Shown here: piece by piece, positions 7,452 to 14,999 of the stretch
How the letters are laid out: each line of letters starts with the position of its first letter
Position numbering within the stretch: the stretch's first letter is position 1
Source of the DNA: an uncultured Chlorobiaceae bacterium
GTDB lineage: Bacteria; Bacteroidota; Chlorobiia; Chlorobiales; Chlorobiaceae
Length of the DNA: 38,358 nucleotides
Direction: 5' to 3'
Assembly (NCBI GenBank): GCA_903843305.1
Contig: CAIMPI010000051.1
Span: 1 to 38,358, forward strand
Position numbers and translations under genes: made by a program
The notes under the pieces: generated by a model
What the model was told of the DNA's origin: nothing
Seen by the model: the letters and a program-made list of their open reading frames with translations, nothing else
Databases searched by the model: none

Positions 7452-8858
7452 ATGCCAGAAAAGGAACCACAGCTCATCGAGCACCGGAATACATCCCAGG
7501 AAGCCGCAGTTATTTTCATTCACGGTTTCGGAGGCAATTCCGGATCGGAAACATGGGGAAGCTTTCCCGACTATCTCAAAAAGAACCACTATCTTTCAAA
7601 CTGGGATATTTACTGCCTCAGTTATGCCACCAAACTCCGTATTGACTTCCTCGCCGGCCTCTGGGAGGCTGATCCGGACATTACAAAACTTGCCCTTTAC
7701 CTCCATACCTGCTGTACACACCCGCCTCTCGACCGGTACAAAAGCATTGCCCTTGTGGCACACAGCATGGGTGGACTTGTTGTACAGAAAGCTCTGGTCG
7801 ATTACGGCGATCTTGCCAATGTGGTCAGTCATGTTATTCTGTTTGGAACACCCAGTGGCGGTTTACGAAAAGCCTCTCCATTTCGCTGGTTGAAACGGCA
7901 GGTGAGCAACATGACCTGTAACGGACCGTTCATTACCGACCTCAGGCAGCGTTGGTTGCAGAAGTTCGGCAACCCATCAGGGAAACCCCTTCCTTTCAAA
8001 TTCCTGGTTGTTGCTGGCGATCGTGACGAATTCGTGCCCTCCGTTTCTTCGCTTGCTCCTTTTCAGCAAGAGTTCCCGCAGGCTGAATTTTCCGTTGTTC
8101 CGGGCAATCACCTTGAAATCGTCAAGCCCTCCTCCGAAAAACACCTCAGCGTTCAGCTTCTCTGTAAAGCGTTACAATGCAACGCCGGTGTTTCCGGTCT
8201 ATGGAACGGAGCTGCTGTTGCCGTTGAATCGCGTCATTTTCAAAAAGCAATCGAACAGCTTGAACCACATCAGGATGAACTTGATGCGGACGCCATTGTT
8301 CAACTTGCACTTGCTTTCGAAAGCGTCGGACGTTCCTCAGACGCCCTTTCACTCCTCGAAAAACACAAGTATTCCAGCACGGACGCCATGGGCGTGCTTG
8401 CTGGCAGGCTGAAGCGACGCTGGCTGGTCGAACGGCGGGATGCCGATGCCCGGAGAGCAAGAGAGTTATATGCAGAAGCCTACAGGATTGCTGAAACCAC
8501 TGATGATCATGAACAAGCGTTCTATCATGGCATCAACATCGCCTTTATGGACTTGGCATACAGTCAGAGCCGTACCGAAGCAAAAGCAAAGGCTGCCGAA
8601 ATGGCCAGGAAAGTTCTTCAGCATTGTCAACAGGCAGAACCTGACAAATGGCGGTATGCCACAGAAGGCGAAGTGTATTTAATGCTCGGAGAGAGTTCCA
8701 CCGCAATGGAGCGTTACCGAGCATACCTCAACGAATCGCCTGCACCAAGAGAAGTTGAGTCAACCTACATGCAGGCAAAGAAAGTAGCTGATCTCATGGC
8801 AGACAGAAAAGCATTCGACCAGCTTGACCATGTGTTTCGCGGGAATGAGGAATCGTGA
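7452..8858 (+). CDS. Alpha/beta hydrolase fused to TPR-like (TRAFs-binding type) repeat domain
   Basis: A 468-residue two-part protein. Residues 15-225 form an alpha/beta hydrolase of the PGAP1/DUF676 lipase-esterase kind: 'FIHGFGG' oxyanion turn (22-28), nucleophile Ser105 in 'VAHSMGGLV', acid Asp192 in 'AGDRDEFVP' and His220 in 'PGNHLEI'. Residues 245-460 are helical repeats. Their 'GRLKRRWL...ARELYAEAYRIAE...YHGINIAFM' run resembles the TPR-like MAP3K TRAFs-binding/DUF4071 region also found in the next gene. AAAGGAG precedes the ATG. The shared repeat type suggests the two proteins are co-recruited or bind the same partner. No signal peptide is seen. The substrate is unknown; lipid or ester cleavage is plausible from the fold. 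Confidence 0.85.
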   Translation: MPEKEPQLIEHRNTSQEAAVIFIHGFGGNSGSETWGSFPDYLKKNHYLSNWDIYCLSYATKLRIDFLAGLWEADPDITKLALYLHTCCTHPPLDRYKSIALVAHSMGGLVVQKALVDYGDLANVVSHVILFGTPSGGLRKASPFRWLKRQVSNMTCNGPFITDLRQRWLQKFGNPSGKPLPFKFLVVAGDRDEFVPSVSSLAPFQQEFPQAEFSVVPGNHLEIVKPSSEKHLSVQLLCKALQCNAGVSGLWNGAAVAVESRHFQKAIEQLEPHQDELDADAIVQLALAFESVGRSSDALSLLEKHKYSSTDAMGVLAGRLKRRWLVERRDADARRARELYAEAYRIAETTDDHEQAFYHGINIAFMDLAYSQSRTEAKAKAAEMARKVLQHCQQAEPDKWRYATEGEVYLMLGESSTAMERYRAYLNESPAPREVESTYMQAKKVADLMADRKAFDQLDHVFRGNEES

Positions 8859-8919
8859 TGTGCTGGCAATGAGGACTTCATTATAAGAACAACGAATACA
8901 AAAAACAGGGGAGCCATCA

Positions 8920-10251
8920 ATGCCAAATCCACTTTGTTTTGTGCTGATGCCATTCGGCAAAAAAGCAGCCATCTCAGGATTGTTGATCGATTTTGATGCC
9001 GTCTATGAAGAGCTTATCAAGACATCAATATTGCAGGCCGGGCTTGAGCCTTTGCGTGCCGACGAGGAAATGAGCGGGGGTATTATTCACAAGCCCATGT
9101 TCGAACGGTTGATTTTGTGTGAATATGCCCTGTGCGACCTGACCACAGCCAATGCCAATGTCTATTATGAGCTTGGCTTGCGTCATGCCGTTCGTCCCTG
9201 TACGACGATGCTGCTCTTTGCCGAAGGTGCCGGACAGCTTCCTTTTGATGTTGCCCCCCTGCGAGCCATGCCCTATAAGCTTGGGGCTGACGGACGTCCT
9301 CTCTCCATCATCGATACCCAGGCCCAGCTCGCAGAGAAACTCAAAGCATCCCGCTGCGCCAATACCGACAGTCCGATCTACCAAATGGTGGAAGGGTTCC
9401 CCGATATTCAGCGTCTCAAGACCGACGTTTTCCGTGACCGCGTTGATTATTCCCAAAGCATGAAAAAGCAGTTGTCTTTGGCACGGAAAAGCGGCAGAGA
9501 AGAGATTGCTGCTATAGAAACTGCATTAGGCAAGATAGAAGATGCTGAATCCGCTGTGGTCATCGATCTCTTTCTTTCATACCGCTCGGTCAAGGCATGG
9601 AATGCCATGATCGATCTTGTGCCAAAAATATCGCCGCCGCTGCAAGCAACCGTACTCGTTCAGGAACAGCTCGGACTTGCCCTGAACCGCGCGGGTCGCG
9701 GGGATGAGGCTGAACAGGTGCTGAATGAATTGATACAAAAGCGTGGACCAAGCAGCGAAACCTACGGTATTCTCGGGCGAGTGTATAAAGACCGGTGGGA
9801 GGCAGCGGTCAAGTCAGGCAACAACACCATTCTCGCCGAAGGTCTGCTGGTCAAAGCTATTGCAACGTATACCAAAGGATTTGAATCTGACTGGCGCGAT
9901 GCCTATCCCGGTGTCAATGCCGTAACACTCATGGAAATCAAGGAACCTCCCGATACCCGTCGCAATGAACTGCTTCCGGTCGTTACCTATGCCGTCAAAC
10001 GGCGCATAGCAGGCGGCAGCCCGGATTATTGGGATTACGCCACCTTGCTTGAACTTGCTGTGCTCGCAAAGAACAGGGAAGAAGCCAGTTCAGCACTTGC
10101 CAATGCACTTGCCAATGTTCGTGAGCCGTGGGAGCCGGAACCCACTGCGCGAAACCTGCGACTGATCCGCGAAGCCCGTGAACGGCGTGGTGACGATGTG
10201 TCATGGGAACGGCAGATTGAAGAGGCATGCTGTTTAACTATTTCGCAATAG
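8920..10251 (+). CDS. Deoxyribosyltransferase/TIR-like domain fused to TRAFs-binding (DUF4071) TPR domain
   Basis: A 443-residue protein. Residues 5-150 have a Rossmann-like nucleoside 2-deoxyribosyltransferase/TIR-related fold, with 'CFVLMPFG' (6-13) and 'DLTTANANVYYELGLRHA' (73-90). The latter's Glu84 is the likely catalytic acid for cleaving an N-glycosidic bond in a nucleotide. Residues 190-430 match the bacterial form of the MAP3K TRAFs-binding domain (TPR-like), recognisable by 'YGILGRVYKDRWEAA' and 'WRDAYPGVNAVTLMEI...YWDYATLLELAVLA'. The same two-domain order is known at the N-terminus of animal ASK kinases. GGGGAG lies before the ATG. Together with the upstream hydrolase it looks like a nucleotide-dependent conflict/signalling unit; the biochemical activity is inferred. 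Confidence 0.82.
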   Translation: MPNPLCFVLMPFGKKAAISGLLIDFDAVYEELIKTSILQAGLEPLRADEEMSGGIIHKPMFERLILCEYALCDLTTANANVYYELGLRHAVRPCTTMLLFAEGAGQLPFDVAPLRAMPYKLGADGRPLSIIDTQAQLAEKLKASRCANTDSPIYQMVEGFPDIQRLKTDVFRDRVDYSQSMKKQLSLARKSGREEIAAIETALGKIEDAESAVVIDLFLSYRSVKAWNAMIDLVPKISPPLQATVLVQEQLGLALNRAGRGDEAEQVLNELIQKRGPSSETYGILGRVYKDRWEAAVKSGNNTILAEGLLVKAIATYTKGFESDWRDAYPGVNAVTLMEIKEPPDTRRNELLPVVTYAVKRRIAGGSPDYWDYATLLELAVLAKNREEASSALANALANVREPWEPEPTARNLRLIREARERRGDDVSWERQIEEACCLTISQ

Positions 10252-10279
10252 CAATTAAAAAAAATGTAGTCATTTTGAA

Positions 10280-10300
10280 TTAACAATAATATTTTGTTAA
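10280..10300. repeat. AT-rich palindrome upstream of the eCIS genes
   Basis: TTAACAA, a 7-base centre, then TTGTTAA: a perfect 7-bp inverted repeat. It lies 29 bases after the stop of the upstream gene and about 47 bases before a good -10 box. It could be an operator for the eCIS promoter or part of a weak terminator for the preceding gene. Confidence 0.35.
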
Positions 10301-10343
10301 ATTTAATCTATTACGTCTACTTATTTATCCGGCTGTGTTTCTG

Positions 10344-10352
10344 TGATATAAT
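10344..10352 (+). promoter_or_regulatory. Candidate extended -10 promoter of the eCIS operon
   Basis: TGATATAAT is an extended -10 (TGnTATAAT) with a perfect TATAAT at 10347-10352. No good -35 is visible 17 bases upstream, which extended -10 promoters tolerate. Transcription would begin near 10359, leaving about 65 bases before the first eCIS gene. It lies in the 173-base gap that separates the accessory cluster from the particle genes. Confidence 0.45.
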
Positions 10353-10424
10353 TGCACAAACGCAGGTGTTGTTGTTTCAGGTGTCTGATTTTATTAAAAA
10401 TTTGATGAAACCTTAAGGACAACC

Positions 10425-11048
10425 ATGATATCGCACGCCTTGACGATCGTGATAAACGAGTTAAACAAGCATTTCATCGATGATTATAAGTCGAGTGAAA
10501 CCGTGGCGAAATTGGGCAATCTGGCGGATGGTTTTGGTAGTGGCGTGCTATCAAGAACAGATCTCTTCTTTTCGGTGGTCAATATCAAAGAGGAGAAGGC
10601 TTTAAAGAATCTTCCAAATTATGTCCGCAATGATGTAACGCTCAAGGCGTTATATGAAAACCCTCCTCTCTTTTTGAATTTTCAGATTTTAGTGACCGCC
10701 CCTCATGAAACCTACTCTCTCGGGTTGTCGCTGCTCTCAAGAGTGATTCGTTTCTTTCAGTACAAGAATGTTTTTACGCAGGACAATGTTGATCCTGCTT
10801 CAATAATTACGAACTCACCAACAAATTCTCTCGATCATTTAGAGTCATTCAAACTGATTTTTGACCTGTATTCTGCTTCAATGGAGGAGGTCAACCATCT
10901 TTGGGGAACCCTTGGAGGCAAGCAGTATCCGTTTGTGATATACTGGATGCGAATGCTTGATCTGAAGTTCAAGACAGTGCCACAAGAGAGCTCGCTTATC
11001 ATTGAGGTTAATACGAAGTTTACGCACAAACCCTCTTCTTCGATCTGA
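10425..11048 (+). CDS. eCIS tail cap/terminator protein (DUF4255, Afp16/Pvc16-like)
   Basis: A 207-residue protein with the DUF4255 pattern: N-terminal 'MISHALTIVINELNK', the central 'YENPPLFLNFQILVTA' and 'LSLLSRVIRFFQYKNVFT', then 'LWGTLGGKQYPFVIYWMRML'. In Afp and PVC particles the corresponding protein caps the distal end of the tube and sheath and fixes particle length. It is first in the operon here, although Afp16 is last in the classical Afp order. AAGGAC precedes the ATG. No export signal is seen, as expected for a cytoplasmically assembled particle. A 138-base gap separates it from the sheath gene. Confidence 0.85.
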   Translation: MISHALTIVINELNKHFIDDYKSSETVAKLGNLADGFGSGVLSRTDLFFSVVNIKEEKALKNLPNYVRNDVTLKALYENPPLFLNFQILVTAPHETYSLGLSLLSRVIRFFQYKNVFTQDNVDPASIITNSPTNSLDHLESFKLIFDLYSASMEEVNHLWGTLGGKQYPFVIYWMRMLDLKFKTVPQESSLIIEVNTKFTHKPSSSI

Positions 11049-11186
11049 TTAATGACTGGGTGAATCAGTCCAGGAGCTGAAACCTTGTGAAGGAATGGTG
11101 AAGGCTGTAATGAATGACAAAAGGGTAACACAACTTTTTTCAGAGAAATTTATATAACACTTCTTCAAAATTAAAAGGGATAGACC

Positions 11187-13145
11187 ATGCCAACAATGTA
11201 TAAGACCCCAGGGGTTTATGTCGAGGAAATCCCAAAGTTTCCCCCCTCCATTGCAGGGGTTGAGACGGCGATACCGGCGTTTATCGGTTACACTCAAAAA
11301 GCTGATAGTGTCAAGCCGGGAGATCTGCTTAATGTTCCCACCCGGATTGGTTCTCTGACTGAATACGAACAGTATTTCGGAACAGGCGCGGCTCCGGTCG
11401 TGAGTAACGTAACACTGGATGACAACAAAAACTTTCTATCAGCAGCTATCGGCAATGTTTTTTACCTGTACGACAGTTTGAGGTTGTTTTATGCTAATGG
11501 TGGTGGTGATTGTTACATTGTTTCCGGAGGCTTGTATGATGCCGCAGTTAAAAATGCTGACAATTTTACCGGTCCGGGAAAAGCAATTGAAGCGCTGGAA
11601 AAAGCAGATGAACCGACTATTCTTCTTTTCCCCGATAATTCATTACTCACTACTGACAGTGACTTTTACGCAGTCTATGATGCTGCATTGGGGCAGTGCG
11701 GCAGATTGATGGATCGTGTCGGTTTATTTCATGTCAAGGAAAATGATCCGAAAGGAAGTGCTTTCCGCTCGGGTACAGGTATCAAAGATCTGAAATATGG
11801 CGCTGTCTACTCTCCCTGGCTGGAAGTTAATTTCCCCAAAAATATCAAATATCGCGATTTCAAGGATCTCATTCACATTGGAGCAACCAAATTCAATCTG
11901 GCTGACCTGACGGATAATGCTGCAGTCAAGACACTGGTTGCGGATTATGAAACGATCCTGACAGATGTTGATACCATCACTGTTGCGGCAACAGCACTGG
12001 CTAGCCCGAAATCGACTTTGAGAGAACAATTTACAGCGCTTGAAGGTGTTTATTTAGGAGGTAAAACACCCGCCAAATTTATGCCGATCGTCAATTATCT
12101 TTTTGAAGTTGCAAGAAAAGTCGATGTGCTTGTTGGGACGGGAGCAGGTAAAGTTGAGTCTTCAGCTCTAATAACGAGTTTGACAGCTCTTATTACCTCA
12201 ACACTCAAGGGGATTTACACGACGTTGATCGGTTACGATAAAGAGCTTGCAAGTAAAATTCCCAGTTCGGCTTATACCGCGCAATATAATACGGGCACAG
12301 CACCTTCTGCGGCTTCATGGGGTGCCATTTTTGGTGCCTCTGCTCCAGATGCCTCCGCCGTTATTCCGGGTACGGCTACAACAAATCCTGACCGGATGGA
12401 TGCTGTTCTGCCGCTTCTGAAGGCTCTTTTCGATCAAATCAACAGCGCATGGCTCAGTAGTGTGGTGAGTGTAGCCAGAGAGATGGAAACCAAAAAACAC
12501 GAGGGGTTGGCAGCTTCATTTCCTCTCTACAACACGATTCTCACAGGAATCCAGAATACCAGTACAACGGTTCCGCCATCAGGCGCCATAGCAGGGATTT
12601 ACGCTTACGTTGACCGTACAAGAGGGGTATGGAAAGCACCGGCAAACGTGAGTATCAGCGGCATTGTGGGGCCGAAGGATATCTTCTCAGCGTCGGAACT
12701 TGATGCACTCAATGTTGATCCAAACAGCGGGAAATCTGTTAACGCCATTCGAAGATTCACCGGTAAGGGTACCCTCGTTTATGGTGCGCGCACTCTTGCA
12801 GGTAATGACAATGAGTGGCGCTACATCAGTGTCCGGCGTTTCTTTAATTTTGTGGAAGAGTCCACTAAAAAAACTACCGAACAGTTTGTTTTTGAGCCGA
12901 ATGATGCCAATACCTGGGTACGCATTCAGGGTATGATTGAGAATTTCCTCACTGTTCTCTGGAGGCAGGGAGCACTGCAGGGCATCAAACCGGAACACGC
13001 CTTTTACGTGGCTGTAGGTCTCGGAAAAACCATGACACCGCTCGATATCCTTGAGGGCAGGTTAATTGTCGAAATTGGGATGGCGGCCGTCAGGCCTGCG
13101 GAATTTATTATCCTCAGATTCTCACATAAAATGGCAGAGTCGTAG
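11187..13145 (+). CDS. eCIS contractile tail sheath protein
   Basis: At 652 residues this is the contractile sheath subunit. It opens with the sheath hallmark 'YKTPGVYVEEIPKFPPSI' and 'TAIPAFIGYT', and ends with the conserved C-terminal domain 'WRQGALQGIKPEHAFYVAVG' and 'IGMAAVRPAEFIILRFSHK', whose strands interlock with neighbouring subunits. Between them lies a surface insertion (roughly residues 200-480) rich in Ala, Ser and Thr. Sheath contraction drives the inner tube into the target. Only one sheath gene is present, while Afp and PVC carry three. AAAGGGA precedes the ATG. Followed by the tube genes in the usual order. Confidence 0.95.
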   Translation: MPTMYKTPGVYVEEIPKFPPSIAGVETAIPAFIGYTQKADSVKPGDLLNVPTRIGSLTEYEQYFGTGAAPVVSNVTLDDNKNFLSAAIGNVFYLYDSLRLFYANGGGDCYIVSGGLYDAAVKNADNFTGPGKAIEALEKADEPTILLFPDNSLLTTDSDFYAVYDAALGQCGRLMDRVGLFHVKENDPKGSAFRSGTGIKDLKYGAVYSPWLEVNFPKNIKYRDFKDLIHIGATKFNLADLTDNAAVKTLVADYETILTDVDTITVAATALASPKSTLREQFTALEGVYLGGKTPAKFMPIVNYLFEVARKVDVLVGTGAGKVESSALITSLTALITSTLKGIYTTLIGYDKELASKIPSSAYTAQYNTGTAPSAASWGAIFGASAPDASAVIPGTATTNPDRMDAVLPLLKALFDQINSAWLSSVVSVAREMETKKHEGLAASFPLYNTILTGIQNTSTTVPPSGAIAGIYAYVDRTRGVWKAPANVSISGIVGPKDIFSASELDALNVDPNSGKSVNAIRRFTGKGTLVYGARTLAGNDNEWRYISVRRFFNFVEESTKKTTEQFVFEPNDANTWVRIQGMIENFLTVLWRQGALQGIKPEHAFYVAVGLGKTMTPLDILEGRLIVEIGMAAVRPAEFIILRFSHKMAES

Positions 13146-13213
13146 GATTTCCGGGGAAAGGTACGGAAGGTAAAGAGGCATTTACTTTATTCAATCCATA
13201 AACATCACGCATC

Positions 13214-13651
13214 ATGGCACAAGAATATCCAGTACCCAGGTTTCATTTTCAGGTTGATTGGGGCGGAGCAAAATTGAGTTTTACCGAAGTGACCGGTCTT
13301 GTCATGGAGAGGGAGAAGATTGAGTACAGGCATAGCGACAGCAAGGATTTTAACAAAATCAGCATGCCCGGAATGGTCAAAAACAATAACATCACCTTGA
13401 AACGCGGCAAGTTCGAAAGTGATTTTGACTTCAACACATGGCTGGAGGAGATCGCTAATGAACGTGTGGATAAAAGGCGGGATGTGACCATTCGTTTGCT
13501 CAATGAAAAGCATACTCCTGTTGCGGCCTGGACGGCCATTCGCTGTTTCCCGGTCAAAATTACTGCATCAGATCTGAAATCGGATGCCAATGAAATTGCG
13601 GTGGAGAGTATTGAGCTTGCCCATGAAGGACTGAAGTTGATGAAGGTTTAA
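13214..13651 (+). CDS. eCIS inner tail-tube protein 1 (T4 gp19-like, Afp1-type)
   Basis: A 145-residue tail-tube protein of the T4 gp19 type. Hexameric rings of such proteins stack into the tube that holds cargo. Visible signatures are 'YPVPRFHFQVDWGG', 'FTEVTGLVMEREKIEYR', 'NNNITLKRGKFESDFDFNTWL' and the end 'ESIELAHEGLKLMKV'. It is slightly longer in charged loop content than the second tube gene and lies directly before it. No clear Shine-Dalgarno site precedes the ATG, a trait shared with several genes of this operon; coupling to upstream translation is likely. Confidence 0.93.
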   Translation: MAQEYPVPRFHFQVDWGGAKLSFTEVTGLVMEREKIEYRHSDSKDFNKISMPGMVKNNNITLKRGKFESDFDFNTWLEEIANERVDKRRDVTIRLLNEKHTPVAAWTAIRCFPVKITASDLKSDANEIAVESIELAHEGLKLMKV

Positions 13652-13663
13652 ACACTCTGTTTT

Positions 13664-14101
13664 ATGGTTGACTATTATCCGCCTTGGGGGTTTTACTTTA
13701 AAGTGGTATTCAATATCAGTTCTGACAAGAATGATGTCCGTTTTCAGTCTGTGTCGGGCCTGTCGGTTGAGTACGACTATGAGAGTTACAAGGAGGGCGG
13801 TGAAAATCGCTTTGAGCACAAGCTACCGGTCCGCACTAAATATGCGGATCTGGTACTGAAGCGGGGAATGTTGCTGGATTCCAGTGTCATAAAGTGGTTT
13901 CTTGATGCTTTCAATAACCGGATATTCAAACCTGCAACGATCACGGTAAACCTGATGAACGAAAAAAGCGAGCCACTAAGAAGCTGGAATATTGTTGATG
14001 CCATTCCGAAAAAATGGCTTGTCAGCGATTTGAATGCAACAGACAATGGCATTGTGGTTGAGACGATGGAACTTGCCTATCGTTATTTCACCATTCAGTA
14101 A
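13664..14101 (+). CDS. eCIS inner tail-tube protein 2 (gp19-like, Afp5-type)
   Basis: A second gp19-like tube protein, also 145 residues, beginning 12 bases after the first. Landmarks are 'YYPPWGFYFKVVFN', 'VRFQSVSGLSVEYDYESYKEGG', 'YADLVLKRGMLLDSSVIKWF' and 'ETMELAYRYFTIQ'. In Afp/PVC particles the Afp5-type tube protein forms the ring nearest the spike and adapts the main tube to the hub. The 'EGGENRFEHKLP' segment is typical of this subtype and supports that placement over a simple duplicate. No strong ribosome site is present. Confidence 0.92.
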   Translation: MVDYYPPWGFYFKVVFNISSDKNDVRFQSVSGLSVEYDYESYKEGGENRFEHKLPVRTKYADLVLKRGMLLDSSVIKWFLDAFNNRIFKPATITVNLMNEKSEPLRSWNIVDAIPKKWLVSDLNATDNGIVVETMELAYRYFTIQ

Positions 14102-14112
14102 AGGAGTGAACA

Positions 14113-14289
14113 ATGCCTGTTGAAATTAAAGAGCTGCACATCCGGGTCACGGTGAATGCGACAGAAGGGAGTCCATCGAATCAACAAACAGTCAGTTCGG
14201 GCAACAAGAGTGATCTTGACCGGCAAAATATTATTGCCGAATGTGTTGAACAGGTTCTTGAGGTACTGCGAATTAAATCGGAGCGCTGA
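14113..14289 (+). CDS. Small eCIS protein, DUF5908 type (Afp6-like position)
   Basis: A 58-residue protein starting MPVEIKELHIRVTVN and ending in an amphipathic helix 'NIIAECVEQVLEVLRIKSER'. The start motif and size match the DUF5908 family, which sits between the tube and LysM genes in many eCIS loci. Its role is not established; it may help tube or hub assembly. AAGGAG lies 7 bases before the ATG. Its TGA overlaps the next gene's ATG by one base (TGATG), so the two are probably translationally coupled. Confidence 0.82.
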   Translation: MPVEIKELHIRVTVNATEGSPSNQQTVSSGNKSDLDRQNIIAECVEQVLEVLRIKSER

Positions 14290-14999
14290 TGGCTGAAAAA
14301 GGAGAGCTGGAAAAAATGCTCATTCTCGCCTTTGCTGATTCACAGAAGGCAGAGAGCGGAGGCAAAAAAGAGGCTGACGACTATGTTGAGGCGCTGATCA
14401 ATCCCGAAACCTATACACTCAACTATAAACTCAAGTTTTCCGAGTCAGGGCAGGGGCAGGGTAGTAGCGGCAAGCAGCTCAAGTATGAATACACCGAGCC
14501 GGAGGAAATCGCTTTTGAGTTTCTTTTCGACAACACTGGCATTATTGATGGAAAGCCACGTGATTCAGTTGCCGATGATCTCAAAAAGTTTCGACAGGTA
14601 TTGCTTGAGTACAAGGGTGATGCTCATGAACCACGCCATTTCAAACTGGTCTGGGGAAAAAATTTTATTTTTAAAGGAAGGGTAACAGAGGCAAGTTTCA
14701 CCTACAAGTTATTCAAACCTGACGGCACTCCGATTAGGGCATCCGCCAAGGTAACCTTTAAAAGTAGTATTGAAGAGCAGAAGCGTGCGGCCAAGGAAGA
14801 TAAAAAATCGGCAGATCTGACACATATCCGCAAAGTGAAAGCTGGCGATACGTTGCCGCTGATGTGTTATATGATTTATGGAGATCCGAAATACTATCTC
14901 GCTGTGGCTGCCGCCAACAGTCTCAGTAATTTTCGATCATTGATACCGGGAACAGATATTGTTTTTCCTCCTCTTGAAAAAGTAAACAAGGTGATGTGA
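14289..14999 (+). CDS. eCIS tube/hub adaptor with LysM domain (Afp7-like)
   Basis: A 236-residue protein. Residues 1-165 form the CIS-tube/adaptor domain ('YVEALINPETYTLNYK', 'EEIAFEFLFDNTG', 'LVWGKNFIFKGRVTEASFTYKLF'). Residues 180-230 are a LysM fold ('IRKVKAGDTLPLMCYMIYGDP...LIPGTDIVFPPL'). In phage T4 (gp53) and Afp7 a LysM module clamps the baseplate around the tube and spike, rather than binding cell wall. The start ATG overlaps the stop of the small gene before it, and its own TGA overlaps the GTG of the spike gene. Confidence 0.9.
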   Translation: MAEKGELEKMLILAFADSQKAESGGKKEADDYVEALINPETYTLNYKLKFSESGQGQGSSGKQLKYEYTEPEEIAFEFLFDNTGIIDGKPRDSVADDLKKFRQVLLEYKGDAHEPRHFKLVWGKNFIFKGRVTEASFTYKLFKPDGTPIRASAKVTFKSSIEEQKRAAKEDKKSADLTHIRKVKAGDTLPLMCYMIYGDPKYYLAVAAANSLSNFRSLIPGTDIVFPPLEKVNKVM

